Of a stretch of 64,000 bases of DNA, positions 1 to 8,705 are shown piece after piece. Positions within the stretch are counted from its first letter, which is position 1, and every line of letters starts with the position of its first letter. The stretch spans positions 1,612,001-1,676,000 of the forward strand of contig NZ_CP094972.1 in NCBI RefSeq assembly GCF_025985425.1. Reading direction: 5' to 3'. A model generated the notes under the pieces. That model was not told where the DNA came from, did no database searches, and worked only from the letters and a program-made list of their open reading frames with translations. This DNA comes from Entomomonas sp. E2T0. Its GTDB lineage: Bacteria > Pseudomonadota > Gammaproteobacteria > Pseudomonadales > Pseudomonadaceae. A program made the position numbers and the translations under genes.

Positions 1-272
1 TTTATAAAGTAATCATGAGGTAAGCCATCCCTTTCTAAAGCAGGTTCACAAGGTTCGTACCAATCAGCATCACCATTATTGTTGATTCGTATACAATTAC
101 CAAACTCACATCCACAACTTTTTTGCTCTATTAGTTTGAGTTCAGTCATAGCCTCTTCTAGGTTGTTGTGTAAACCTTGCGTATAGTAATCATTTGGTTC
201 TAGAAAAAAATAACAATATTTTTTAGGGCAAAGGGTAGATGGTGGTATAACTGTTGGATTCCATTTTTTCAT
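1..272 (-). CDS. Unrecognised protein, partial (C-terminus beyond window)
   Basis: An open frame runs leftwards from an ATG at 272 to the window edge with no stop for 90 codons. It begins MKKWNPTVIPPSTLCPKKYC and holds a cysteine-rich stretch (SCGCEFGNC) followed by INNNGDADWYEPCEP. The N-terminus is not a signal peptide, so a small cytoplasmic protein is likely. The closely spaced cysteines could bind metal, but I do not recognise the family. No good Shine-Dalgarno sequence lies upstream of the ATG, so the start is uncertain. It is transcribed in the same direction as the esterase at 371-1033 and separated from it by a hairpin. Confidence 0.5.
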   Translation of the reverse strand, partial: MKKWNPTVIPPSTLCPKKYCYFFLEPNDYYTQGLHNNLEEAMTELKLIEQKSCGCEFGNCIRINNNGDADWYEPCEPALERDGLPHDYFI

Positions 273-327
273 TGTTATGTGAAGTAAGTATTTAAATACT
301 ATTTAGAGAGATTGTCTTTTAGCTGTA

Positions 328-362
328 ACTAAAGCGTTATGCAAAATTGCTAACGCTTTAGT
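328..362 (-). terminator. Hairpin, probable terminator after the carboxylesterase
   Basis: A perfect 12-bp inverted repeat (ACTAAAGCGTTA at 328-339, TAACGCTTTAGT at 351-362) lies 9 bases beyond the esterase stop. The loop can pair further (GCAA/TTGC). No clean T-run follows, so termination is inferred from position and stem strength. Confidence 0.55.
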
Positions 363-370
363 TGAAGGTG

Positions 371-1033
371 TTATTTAACTAGTTTGTCATGTAGCCATTT
401 GGCTATATCTGATATTTCATCATTACAAACTTCGTGCATCATTGGGTAGTCGTGCCATGAAGCGCTAATACCTTTATTTTTTAAGAAGTCATAGGCGGCT
501 TTGCCTAGGCTAATATCAACTACATTATCTTGTGTGCCGTGTAGGTGTAGTGAGGGAATAGTTTGTTTACCTTCTGCCAAGGTTGTTTCAGCAGTAAAGG
601 TAGGGGCATAAGTGGAAAGCGCCATTACTCCACCTACATTTTCAGGGTAGGCAATATAAGCTGTATGCATTACTACGGCACCACCTTGGGAGAAACCTGC
701 AAGGATAATACGATTTAGTGCTATACCTTGTTTACGTTGTGCCTCAATCAGTTCTATAACGCTTTGCGCTGATTCTTCTAATTCGGTTAGGTTAATTTCT
801 CTTGGGATGGTTAGGTTGATAATGTCATACCATGAGGGCATGGACATTCCCATGTTTAAGCTGACAGGTCTGCTAGGGGCTTGTGGCAATATAAAACGGG
901 TATTACGCAGTAGTTGTTGTTGGAGTATTTGTGCTACTGGTTGAAAATCATATTTATTGGCACCTAAGCCGTGTAGCCAAATAATAGCTGAATCTACAGG
1001 AGCAGGTGGATCGAGAATCAAAGGTTCTAGCAT
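371..1033 (-). CDS. Carboxylesterase / phospholipase family alpha/beta hydrolase
   Basis: This is a 220-residue cytoplasmic serine hydrolase of the bacterial carboxylesterase II (EstB/YpfH, acyl-protein thioesterase-like) family, which cleaves short-chain carboxylic esters. The nucleophile elbow GFSQGG places the catalytic Ser at 115. The rest of the triad is Asp169 (in GTQDN) and His200 (in PMMHEV). The oxyanion-hole motif HGLGAN begins at residue 21. The length is normal for the family and there is no signal peptide. It stands alone: an intergenic region separates it from the divergent lipoprotein gene and a hairpin follows it. The family is certain; the natural substrate is unknown. Confidence 0.9.
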   Translation of the reverse strand: MLEPLILDPPAPVDSAIIWLHGLGANKYDFQPVAQILQQQLLRNTRFILPQAPSRPVSLNMGMSMPSWYDIINLTIPREINLTELEESAQSVIELIEAQRKQGIALNRIILAGFSQGGAVVMHTAYIAYPENVGGVMALSTYAPTFTAETTLAEGKQTIPSLHLHGTQDNVVDISLGKAAYDFLKNKGISASWHDYPMMHEVCNDEISDIAKWLHDKLVK

Positions 1034-1220
1034 AGTTATGGTTCCAATTTATTAGCGTTCAATAATATTTAGCCTATCATATTCTTGTTGACGATGAATA
1101 TAAAGTTGATGTTATAGACTAATGTAGAGAGGATGTTAAATCGAATGAACTTTATAATGGTAAACATATCTAAAGTAATGTATTTAGATTAAGTATATTT
1201 TTATAAAAGGGGTATTACAT

Positions 1221-1442
1221 ATGAAATTGAAAGCATTAGCTGCTTTATTATTAGTTGGAAGTTTAGGTGTTTTAGCAGGTTGTTCAACACCATCTGTTAT
1301 TACATTGAAAGATGGTCGTCAAATTCAAACAACTGACAAACCAAAATTAGATGCTGATGCAGGTTTCTATAGATTCCAACAGTTAGATGGTAAAGACACC
1401 ACTATTAATAAAGATGATGTGTTAACTATCAAAGAATTATAA
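1221..1442 (+). CDS. YgdI/YgdR-type small lipoprotein (DUF903)
   Basis: This 73-residue lipoprotein has a signal peptide ending in the lipobox LAGC, so Cys21 would be lipidated. The mature part (SVITLKDGRQIQTTDKPKLD, later GFYRFQQLDGK) is the SH3-like domain of the YgdI/YgdR family, found as one or two small lipoproteins in many gammaproteobacteria and of unknown function. A good ribosome site (AAAGGGG) precedes the ATG and a terminator follows directly, so it is a monocistronic gene. Confidence 0.9.
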   Translation: MKLKALAALLLVGSLGVLAGCSTPSVITLKDGRQIQTTDKPKLDADAGFYRFQQLDGKDTTINKDDVLTIKEL

Positions 1443-1453
1443 GTTCCAATATT

Positions 1454-1495
1454 AAGCCACACAGGTACTTTGTGTATTTGTGTGGTTTTATTTTT
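1454..1495 (+). terminator. Rho-independent terminator after the YgdI/R-type lipoprotein
   Basis: A stem (CCACACA at 1457-1463 with TGTGTGG at 1479-1485, extended by A/T pairs) is followed by a T-rich run at 1486-1495. Confidence 0.8.
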
Positions 1496-1662
1496 CCCTT
1501 CTTTATAGATCAGTTTATATAGTTAAAATTGTTACTTTATGTATATAAAAACTGACTTCTCTCTATAAAACTTCTAATTATTATAAAGTTTAATTGTACC
1601 TGTATTTATTAATAAGTTAAATTATTACATCTTTTGCTAACAATAAGTGCATGGGAGTCTAT

Positions 1663-3078
1663 GTGATAAAAAAAATCCTAATTGCTAATAGGGGAGAAAT
1701 CGCTGTACGGATTATCAGAGCCTGTGCCGAAATGGGCATTCGTTCGGTAGCTGTTTATAGTGAGGCTGATCGTCATGCATTACATGTTAAACGTGCTGAT
1801 GAGGCTTATAATATTGGTGAAGAACCTTTAGAGGGTTATCTCAATCCCCAAAAATTAGTTGATCTTGCAGTAGAAGCTGGTTGTGATGCATTACACCCTG
1901 GATATGGTTTTTTATCAGAAAATCCAGAGTTGGCTAGATGCTGTGAGGCAAAGGGAATTCGTTTTATTGGTCCTTCGCCTGAGGTTATTCAGCTCATGGG
2001 TGATAAAACCCAAGCCAGAAATGCCATGATTAAAGCGGGGGTTCCTTGTACACCTGGTACGGAAGGTAATCTTAAAGATGTGGATGAGGCTTTAAGGGAA
2101 GCTGAAAGAGTCGGTTATCCGATTATGTTAAAAGCCACTTCTGGTGGTGGTGGGCGAGGTATTCGTCGCTGTAATAACCCTGAAGAGTTAAAGCAAAATT
2201 ATTCCCGTGTTATTTCTGAAGCCACTAAAGCCTTTGGAAGTGCTGAGGTGTTTTTAGAAAAATGTATTATTAATCCTTGTCATATCGAAGTACAGATTTT
2301 GGCTGATAGCCATGGCAATGTGATTCATTTATATGAGCGTGATTGTTCAATTCAACGTCGTAATCAGAAGTTAATTGAGATAGCGCCTAGTCCACAGTTA
2401 TTAGAAGCACAACGGCAATATATCGGTGGCCTAGCAGTGCGTGCTGCTCAAGCAGTAGGCTATGAAAATGCAGGTACAGTAGAGTTTCTACTTTCTGATA
2501 ATAATTTCTATTTTATGGAAATGAATACCCGTGTTCAGGTGGAGCATACCATTACCGAAGAAATTACGGGGATTGATATTGTAAGAGAGCAAATTAGAAT
2601 TGCTGCTGGCGAACCATTATCTGTTAGGCAGGAAGATGTTAAGTTTAGGGGTTATGCATTGCAGTTTCGTATTAATGCGGAAGATCCTAAAAATAACTTC
2701 TTACCTACCTTCGGTAGAGTAAGCCATTACTATGCGCCTGGTGGGCCTGGTGTTAGAACGGATACGGCTATTTATACAGGATATACTGTGCCGCCTTATT
2801 ATGATTCGATGTGTCTTAAATTGGTGGTGTGGGCGCTAACTTGGGAAGAGGCTGTTAATAGGGGCGCACGTGCATTAGACGATATGCGTTTGCAAGGGGT
2901 TAAAACCACAGCCGCTTATTACCAAGAAATTTTAAAACATCCTGATTTTAGATCAGGCCATTTTAATACTAGCTTTGTTGATTCTCATCCTGAGTTGAGT
3001 GAATACTCGATCAAACGCAGACCTGAAGAATTGGCGCTAGCAATCTCTGCAGCTATTGCTGCTTATACTGGTTTATAA
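1663..3078 (+). CDS. pycA: Pyruvate carboxylase subunit A (biotin carboxylase)
   Basis: This is the ATP-dependent biotin carboxylase half of a two-subunit pyruvate carboxylase. It carboxylates the biotin on PycB for oxaloacetate synthesis. Visible are the N-terminal ILIANRGEIAVRI motif, the glycine-rich ATP-grasp loop SGGGGRGI, and the catalytic segment MEMNTRVQVEHTITEE. I prefer the GTG at 1663 over the in-frame ATG at 1651. GGGAG sits 5 bases upstream of the GTG, and the resulting 471 residues begin MIKKILIANRG as in Pseudomonas PycA. It is followed after 17 bases by pycB, forming an operon. The LysR-type gene usual beside pycA in Pseudomonas is absent. AccC of acetyl-CoA carboxylase is less likely because of the pycB partner. 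Confidence 0.95.
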   Translation: MIKKILIANRGEIAVRIIRACAEMGIRSVAVYSEADRHALHVKRADEAYNIGEEPLEGYLNPQKLVDLAVEAGCDALHPGYGFLSENPELARCCEAKGIRFIGPSPEVIQLMGDKTQARNAMIKAGVPCTPGTEGNLKDVDEALREAERVGYPIMLKATSGGGGRGIRRCNNPEELKQNYSRVISEATKAFGSAEVFLEKCIINPCHIEVQILADSHGNVIHLYERDCSIQRRNQKLIEIAPSPQLLEAQRQYIGGLAVRAAQAVGYENAGTVEFLLSDNNFYFMEMNTRVQVEHTITEEITGIDIVREQIRIAAGEPLSVRQEDVKFRGYALQFRINAEDPKNNFLPTFGRVSHYYAPGGPGVRTDTAIYTGYTVPPYYDSMCLKLVVWALTWEEAVNRGARALDDMRLQGVKTTAAYYQEILKHPDFRSGHFNTSFVDSHPELSEYSIKRRPEELALAISAAIAAYTGL

Positions 3079-3095
3079 CAGCAAGGTAGATATAA

Positions 3096-4901
3096 ATGAC
3101 TAAAAAGATTCTTATAACAGATACTATCCTTCGTGATGCTCATCAGTCTTTATTAGCAACTCGTTTTCGTACTGAGGATATGTTACCTATTTGCGATAAA
3201 TTAGATAAAGTGGGTTATTGGTCTTTAGAAGTGTGGGGTGGTGCTACCTTTGATGTTTGTGTACGGTTTTTGAAAGAAGATCCATGGGAACGTTTGCGTC
3301 AATTAAGAAAAGCGTTACCTAATACCCGTTTACAAATGTTATTACGTGGTCAGAATTTATTAGGTTATCGCCATTATAGTGATGATGTGGTGCAAGCCTT
3401 TGTAGCAAAAGCAGCAGAAAATGGGATTGATGTATTTCGTATTTTTGATGCGATGAATGATGTGCGTAATTTACAAGCGGCTATTGATGCTGTAAATAAA
3501 GCAGGTAAACACGCACAAGGCACAATTAGTTATACCACTAGCCCAGTGCATACTATTGAGTCTTTTGTAGAGCAAGCAAAACAAATGGCTGATATGGGTG
3601 TGCAATCGATAGCCATTAAAGATATGGCTGGCTTGTTGACACCTTTTGTGACAGGTGATTTAGTCAAAGCATTAAAAGGGGCTTTAAATTTACCTGTGTT
3701 TATCCATTCCCATGATACAGCTGGTTTATCTACCATGTGCCAATTAAAAGCGATTGAGAATGGTGCCGATCATATTGATACGGCCATTTCTAGTATGGCT
3801 TGGGGTACAAGTCATCCTGCTACTGAATCAATGGTGGCAGCGTTGCGTGATACGCCTTATGACACAGGTTTAGATTTAGAGTTAATTCAAGAAATTGGTA
3901 TGTATTTCTACGAAGTACGCAAAAAATATCACCAATTTGAAAGTCCATTTACTGGGGTTGATACCCGTGTACAAGCAAACCAAGTACCTGGTGGTATGAT
4001 TTCTAACCTTGCTAACCAAATGCGCGAACAAGGTGCTTTAAATCGTATTAATGATTTATTTGATGAGATTCCAAGGGTTCGTAAGGACTTAGGTTATCCG
4101 CCATTAGTAACCCCAACCTCTCAAATTGTGGGTACTCAGGCATTATTTAATGTACTTTCTGGTGAGCGTTACAAAACCATTACTAATGAAGTTAAGCTTT
4201 ATTTAGAAGGTCGTTATGGTAAGGCTCCAGGAGAAATTAACGAAGAATTACGTTTCCAAGCAATTGGTAATTCATTTGTGATTACAACACGCCCTGCTGA
4301 CTATTTAGATCCAGAAATGGAACAATTACGAGCAGAAATTGGTGATTTAGCTAAGTCTGAAGAAGATGTATTAACTTATGCTATGTTCCCTGATATTGGT
4401 CGTAAGTATTTAGAAGAACGTGCTGCTGGTACTTTAAAACCTGAAGAGTTATTACCTATTCCTACCGCTGGTAGTGCAGGTGCAGCTGTTTCTAATGAAG
4501 GTGTATCTGAGTTTGTGGTGGATGTGCATGGTGAGAGTTACCGTATTGACATTAAGGGTGCTAGTGCTAAGGCTAAGGGAAAACGTCACTTCTATTTAAC
4601 AGTAGATGGTATTCCACAAGAGGTAGTATTCGAACAGTTAGTTTCTGGTGAGAGTGCTGCTGGCGGACGTAAACAAGCTTCTAAAGAAGGTGATGTATCT
4701 GTTGGTATGACAGGCACTGTTGTGGACGTATTAGTAAAAGAGGGAGATATTGTTAAAAAAGGTCAAGCGCTCTTTATTACTGAAGCGATGAAAATGGAAA
4801 CAGAAATTCAAGCCCCAATTGATGGTGTTGTTAAAGCTATTCATATTAAGGGTGGTGATGCTGTTAATCAAGGCGAATTACTGATAGAAATTGAAGGATA
4901 A
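3096..4901 (+). CDS. pycB: Pyruvate carboxylase subunit B (carboxyltransferase and biotin carrier)
   Basis: This 601-residue protein moves the carboxyl group from biotin to pyruvate, giving oxaloacetate to refill the TCA cycle. The N-terminal HMGL-like carboxyltransferase TIM barrel opens with TDTILRDAHQS and contains FDAMNDVRN and the KDMAGLL segment. The conserved carboxylase domain follows, then a variable linker near residues 450-530. The C-terminal biotinyl domain carries EAMKMET, with the biotinylated Lys at 566, 35 residues from the end as usual. It resembles OadA of oxaloacetate decarboxylase, but no membrane OadB/OadG genes are near and a biotin carboxylase gene precedes it, so pyruvate carboxylase is the better call. 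Confidence 0.95.
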   Translation: MTKKILITDTILRDAHQSLLATRFRTEDMLPICDKLDKVGYWSLEVWGGATFDVCVRFLKEDPWERLRQLRKALPNTRLQMLLRGQNLLGYRHYSDDVVQAFVAKAAENGIDVFRIFDAMNDVRNLQAAIDAVNKAGKHAQGTISYTTSPVHTIESFVEQAKQMADMGVQSIAIKDMAGLLTPFVTGDLVKALKGALNLPVFIHSHDTAGLSTMCQLKAIENGADHIDTAISSMAWGTSHPATESMVAALRDTPYDTGLDLELIQEIGMYFYEVRKKYHQFESPFTGVDTRVQANQVPGGMISNLANQMREQGALNRINDLFDEIPRVRKDLGYPPLVTPTSQIVGTQALFNVLSGERYKTITNEVKLYLEGRYGKAPGEINEELRFQAIGNSFVITTRPADYLDPEMEQLRAEIGDLAKSEEDVLTYAMFPDIGRKYLEERAAGTLKPEELLPIPTAGSAGAAVSNEGVSEFVVDVHGESYRIDIKGASAKAKGKRHFYLTVDGIPQEVVFEQLVSGESAAGGRKQASKEGDVSVGMTGTVVDVLVKEGDIVKKGQALFITEAMKMETEIQAPIDGVVKAIHIKGGDAVNQGELLIEIEG

Positions 4902-4938
4902 ATAGTAAACTATAAATGTGATTAATGGCACTAAACAA

Positions 4939-5037
4939 TATTAATAGACTAGTAAAATAGAGCTTGTTATATTTTAATTACCAACTTAATTTGTTGAATT
5001 AATATGAAAAAAAATTAGTAAAACTAGTCTATTAATA
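4939..5037. repeat. 15-bp perfect inverted repeat enclosing 69 bases
   Basis: TATTAATAGACTAGT at 4939-4953 is exactly reverse-complementary to ACTAGTCTATTAATA at 5023-5037. The right arm lies inside the decayed signal-peptide region of the neighbouring remnant. No transposase or flanking target duplication is visible. Confidence 0.7.
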
Positions 5038-5358
5038 GATAGTGCTTTAGTTGCAAATATGTTTTATGGTTGTGCGATGATAGAAAAGTATCAACCACTA
5101 ATGAACCAGCAAAATTAACTACTGCTCCCAAGCAAAAATATGGCTTTTCAGCTTATTATGAAGATCCAAATAATAAAGACGCTATAAAGAAATTGGGCAT
5201 AATGACAGACTCAAAACTTAGATCAGTTATTAGTGTAGCAAAAGATTTTAATAAGTCTGCTAAAGAGCGTTATAGATGTGTTTGTGATAATAAGCCTATT
5301 AACTTGTAGTGCTAGTTTTACAACAGGTACAGTACAAAATGTACAAGCTAAATATTAA
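5003..5358 (+). pseudogene. Probable remnant of a small lipoprotein gene
   Basis: An open frame of 79 codons (TTG at 5070 to a stop at 5309) has no ATG and no ribosome site. Its in-frame upstream extension is stopped at 5040. An ATG at 5003 runs into a stop after an 8-A tract. With one A fewer it would read MKKISKTSLLIDSALVANMF then YGC, much like a lipoprotein signal ending in a lipobox Cys. A second shift then joins the 79-codon frame, which continues CDDRKVSTTNEPAKLTT. A further open frame to about 5358 overlaps its end. A plus-strand terminator follows at 5411. I infer a frameshift-damaged lipoprotein gene. A genuine short gene with a TTG start is the alternative. The family is not recognised. 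Confidence 0.35.
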
Positions 5359-5410
5359 TAGTTTAGTGAATGCATTTAACCGTTAATTTATTGTTGTGCT
5401 AATCCTAAGA

Positions 5411-5442
5411 GCAATACTTTATCAGTATTGCCTTTATTTTTT
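5411..5442 (+). terminator. Rho-independent terminator (plus strand)
   Basis: GCAATACT (5411-5418) pairs with AGTATTGC (5424-5431) over a 5-base loop and is followed by a T-rich run ending TTTTTT. It points rightwards, so it ends transcripts from pycAB or the gene remnant, not the leftward nnrE gene. Confidence 0.75.
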
Positions 5443-5447
5443 GTATG

Positions 5448-6083
5448 TTATGTTGGAATCATATTTTTAGGTAAATCTAAAATATCAACAATCACTTCGC
5501 CAGCTAGTTTTTTTCCTTCCTCTGTATGTAAGGCGGGCTTATCACCTAAAAAAGTTAAAGTGGTTGTTGCTTTAATAACAGAGCCATACACTGTACCAGT
5601 GTAAGCATCTAAGCCTGATGGAGTGTCCAAAGCTAAAGTGGGTAAATTAAAAGCATTTAATTGACTAATAAACTGTTGCCAATTTTCAGATAATGGACGG
5701 TTTAAACCAATCCCAAATAAACCATCTATTATTAGTTTAGGCCGCGTTGTTAACTGATCTAGATGAGTAATTATAGGTAGCTTATTAATATGGCATAGTG
5801 CTAAAGCTTTTATAGCCGCAGGGCTTGCCACTGGCTCGGGAATAAAAAGTGTAACTTGATAGTCTCGGGAATGTAAATTTAACCCAGCCCATAAAGCATC
5901 GCCACCATTATTGCCTGTTCCTACAGCAATTAAAATATGGCTAGCGGTAGGATATTGATGATTTACCCAGTCAGCAGTAGAGCGTGCTGCTCGTTGCATT
6001 AAGTCAATCCCTGCCTGCTCAGCAGTTTGCTCTATTTGGCGGAGTTGGGGGAGGGTATAAGTTGTTACTATATTATTTATCAT
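5448..6083 (-). CDS. nnrE: NAD(P)H-hydrate epimerase, stand-alone YjeF_N domain
   Basis: This enzyme interconverts the R and S forms of NADHX and NADPHX, damaged hydrated cofactors, so that a dehydratase can repair them. The 211 residues correspond to the YjeF N-terminal Rossmann-like domain alone: GTGNNGGDALW near residues 54-64, DGLFGIGLNRPLS, and DTPSGLDAYTG. In E. coli and Pseudomonas this domain is fused to the ADP/ATP-dependent NAD(P)HX dehydratase (about 500 residues in all). Here the frame stops cleanly at the linker, and the 140 bases beyond show no dehydratase. The usual neighbours (tsaE, amiB, mutL) are also absent. The dehydratase may be elsewhere in the genome or lost. Confidence 0.88.
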   Translation of the reverse strand: MINNIVTTYTLPQLRQIEQTAEQAGIDLMQRAARSTADWVNHQYPTASHILIAVGTGNNGGDALWAGLNLHSRDYQVTLFIPEPVASPAAIKALALCHINKLPIITHLDQLTTRPKLIIDGLFGIGLNRPLSENWQQFISQLNAFNLPTLALDTPSGLDAYTGTVYGSVIKATTTLTFLGDKPALHTEEGKKLAGEVIVDILDLPKNMIPT

Positions 6084-6150
6084 GCAAAATAAAATTATTA
6101 ATAATTAAAAATCTTAATATTATCCATAAATAATATAGAATTTAATAAAA

Positions 6151-6189
6151 AATGCCTACCTATATAATTATTATATATAGGTAGGCATT
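6151..6189 (-). terminator. Strong rho-independent terminator of the small lipoprotein gene
   Basis: AATGCCTACCTATATA (6151-6166) pairs perfectly with TATATAGGTAGGCATT (6174-6189). Read leftwards it is followed by a T-run (TTTTTTATT). Confidence 0.85.
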
Positions 6190-6208
6190 AAGGAAGTTAA
6201 CATTGTGG

Positions 6209-6526
6209 TTAGTGATGGGTGTCTTCAGCTTTTATTTGTGCCATAGATATTCGTACAGTATTTGCTTGATGTTTACATTCTTCTTGTGAACGTGTCTTTA
6301 AGCTATTTATCATAGAATTTCTTTTTTGTTCACGCTCAGTTATAGTTATTTTATTGTATAAAGGTGAAGCCTTATCATCATATATATAAGCGTTAAGCTC
6401 ATCGTAAGCTTTTAATGTGTCTACACAATTACCTGTTAAACCTGTAACAGTATCAGTTGTATTTTCTGTTTTATCACAGGCCATCAAAAATAATGAACAT
6501 ATACTTACAATAACTATTTTTTTCAT
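6209..6526 (-). CDS. Small lipoprotein, unknown function
   Basis: A 105-residue protein with a signal peptide ending LMAC, giving a lipidated Cys17. The mature part is polar, with a CVDTLKAYDELNAYI segment, a basic middle (EREQKRNSMINSLKTRSQEEC) and a histidine-containing tail. The two later cysteines (in NCVDT and EECKH) may form a disulfide. It resembles small gammaproteobacterial lipoproteins built on one helical hairpin, but I cannot assign a family. It is transcribed alone, 27 bases beyond the metG stop, with its own strong terminator. Confidence 0.75.
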   Translation of the reverse strand: MKKIVIVSICSLFLMACDKTENTTDTVTGLTGNCVDTLKAYDELNAYIYDDKASPLYNKITITEREQKRNSMINSLKTRSQEECKHQANTVRISMAQIKAEDTHH

Positions 6527-6553
6527 TTAATTAATCTCTTAATAATTTATATA

Positions 6554-8584
6554 TTACTTAACTCTTTGTCCTGGTATTGCACCACTATCTGGACTTAGTA
6601 GGTAAATTTCTTCACCACCAGGGCCTGCGGCCATTACCATTCCTTCGGACATACCAAAACGCATTTTTCTTGGTTTTAGATTGGCTACCATTACAGTTAG
6701 GCGGCCTTCTAATTGGCTTGGGTCTTTGTATGCACTTTTAATACCTGCAAATACGTTGCGTTGTTGGTCACCAATATCTAAGGTTAACTGTAATAATTTA
6801 TCAGCACCTTCTACATGTTGTGCTTTGATAATTTTAGCGACACGCATATCGACAGCAGCAAAAGCATCGTATTCAATTTCTGGTGCTAATGGGTCTTTTG
6901 TTAATTCGCCATTACCTTTAGGTACACCTTCAGCTTTTAAGTCTTCTTTAGAGGCTTCTATCATTGCATTAACTTGCTCTTGTTCAATACGTGTCATTAA
7001 GGGTTTAAACTCATTAAGTTGGTGATTAGCTAGAGGTGCTTGATAATCAGCCCATGTTAATGGTTCGATATTTAAATAAGCTTCGGCTTTTTTAGCTAAC
7101 TCTGGTAATACAGGTTTTAAAGTAAGTACTAATAAGCGGAATAGGTTAATACCTAATGCACAAATTTCTTGAACTTGTTGTTGTTTACCTTCTTGTTTAT
7201 TTAATGTCCAAGGTGCTTTGTCAGCAATCCATGCATTAGCTTGGTCGGCTAATGCCATAATTTCACGCATTGCTTTGTTAAAGTCACGGGCTTCATAAGC
7301 ATCGGCAATTGTTGGAATAGTCTCTTGGAAGGTTTGCCATAATTCTGGAGCAGGGTTTGCCTCTACTAATACGCTATTATTACCACGAGCAATAAAGCCA
7401 GCACAACGACTAGCAATATTAACTACTTTACCTACTAAATCCGAGTTTACTTTTTGAATAAAGTCATCAAGGCTTAAATCAAGATCATCAACAGTACGAG
7501 TAAGTTTACTAGCATAGTAATAGCGTAAGTATTCTGGTTGTAAGTGGTCTAAGTAAGTACGGGCTTTAATAAATGTCCCTCTTGATTTAGACATTTTTGA
7601 GCCATTAACAGTTAGGTAACCATGTACATTAATTGCAGTAGGTTTACGATAGCCTGCACCATCTAACATCGCAGGCCAGAATAGGGCATGGAAGTTAACG
7701 ATATCTTTACCAATAAAGTGGTAAACCTCTGCATTAGAGTCTTTTTTCCAAAAACTATCAAAGTCTAATTCTGGACGTTGTTTACATAGGTTTAATAAGC
7801 TAGCCATGTAGCCAATAGGAGCGTCTAGCCATACATAGAAAAACTTGTTAGGCTCACCTGGAATTTCAAAACCAAAGTAAGGCGCATCACGAGAAATATC
7901 CCATTCTTGCAAACCAGAATCTAACCATTCAGCTAATTTATTGGCAACAGAATCCTGTAATGAACCGCTACGTGTCCATGTTCTAAGCAGCTCTGTGAAA
8001 TCAGGTAATTTAAAGAAGAAGTGCATAGATTCTTTAAGTACAGGAATAGCGCCTGAGATAGTGGATCTTGGATTTTTTAATTCAGTTGCATCATAAGTAG
8101 CACTGCATTTTTCACAATTGTCGCCATATTGATCTTCTGCACCACAACGAGGACAAGTACCTTTAATAAAACGATCAGCTAAAAACATTTGTTTTTCAGG
8201 GTCAAAATATTGAGTTACTGGTCGAGTAGCAATATGACCTTGTTCTTTTAGTTTTAAGTAAATTTTTTCTGATAGTTCTTTATTCTCGGTGCTATGGGTT
8301 GAGTAAAAATTATCAAATGCTACAAAGAAATCAGCAAAGTCTGTGCTATGTTCTGCACGAACATTATCAATTAATTGTTCTGGAGTAATGCCTTCTTTTT
8401 CAGCACGTAACATAATGGCTGATCCATGAGCATCATCAGCACATACATAAATAGCTTGATGACCACGCATTTTTTGAAAACGAACCCAGATATCAGTTTG
8501 AATATATTCAACTAAGTGGCCTAAATGTATAGAACCATTGGCATAGGGTAAGGCACTGGTAACAAGTATTTTGCGGGTTGTCAT
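6554..8584 (-). CDS. metG: Methionine--tRNA ligase
   Basis: This 676-residue enzyme charges initiator and elongator tRNAMet. It is the long zinc-containing form. The class I signature reads HLGH after [10 protein letters not shown]. The knuckle [17 protein letters not shown] holds four cysteines, the KMSKS loop appears as SKMSKSRG, and a C-terminal EMAP/tRNA-binding dimerisation domain (DMRVAKI, then [14 protein letters not shown]) completes it. I place the start at 8584 ([17 protein letters not shown]), which matches Pseudomonas enzymes. An in-frame ATG at 8605 would add seven residues without a better ribosome site. The Mrp/ApbC gene often found divergent from metG in Pseudomonas is replaced by a Sel1 lipoprotein gene. 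Confidence 0.96.
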   Translation of the reverse strand: MTTRKILVTSALPYANGSIHLGHLVEYIQTDIWVRFQKMRGHQAIYVCADDAHGSAIMLRAEKEGITPEQLIDNVRAEHSTDFADFFVAFDNFYSTHSTENKELSEKIYLKLKEQGHIATRPVTQYFDPEKQMFLADRFIKGTCPRCGAEDQYGDNCEKCSATYDATELKNPRSTISGAIPVLKESMHFFFKLPDFTELLRTWTRSGSLQDSVANKLAEWLDSGLQEWDISRDAPYFGFEIPGEPNKFFYVWLDAPIGYMASLLNLCKQRPELDFDSFWKKDSNAEVYHFIGKDIVNFHALFWPAMLDGAGYRKPTAINVHGYLTVNGSKMSKSRGTFIKARTYLDHLQPEYLRYYYASKLTRTVDDLDLSLDDFIQKVNSDLVGKVVNIASRCAGFIARGNNSVLVEANPAPELWQTFQETIPTIADAYEARDFNKAMREIMALADQANAWIADKAPWTLNKQEGKQQQVQEICALGINLFRLLVLTLKPVLPELAKKAEAYLNIEPLTWADYQAPLANHQLNEFKPLMTRIEQEQVNAMIEASKEDLKAEGVPKGNGELTKDPLAPEIEYDAFAAVDMRVAKIIKAQHVEGADKLLQLTLDIGDQQRNVFAGIKSAYKDPSQLEGRLTVMVANLKPRKMRFGMSEGMVMAAGPGGEEIYLLSPDSGAIPGQRVK

Positions 8585-8705
8585 GATATCTGCCGTTATT
8601 TCCATTAAGTTAAAAGGGTTATTGTACTAAATTTATTACACTTTGCAGTGTAGAATACGTTAAATTAACTATTAATTATAAATAACAGTGAGCTTGTTAT
8701 TCCAG

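Larger units (their letters stand above)
4902..5447. other. Intergenic stretch after pycAB with inverted repeat and gene remnant
   Basis: This 546-base AT-rich gap holds a long inverted repeat (4939-5037), a decayed-looking lipoprotein frame (5003-5358) and a plus-strand terminator (5411-5442). I see no intact gene that I would trust. Confidence 0.6.

Noticed and set aside
3096-4901. Oxaloacetate decarboxylase alpha subunit (oadA)
   Set aside because: Similar in domains, but the biotin carboxylase gene beside it and the lack of membrane subunits favour pyruvate carboxylase.
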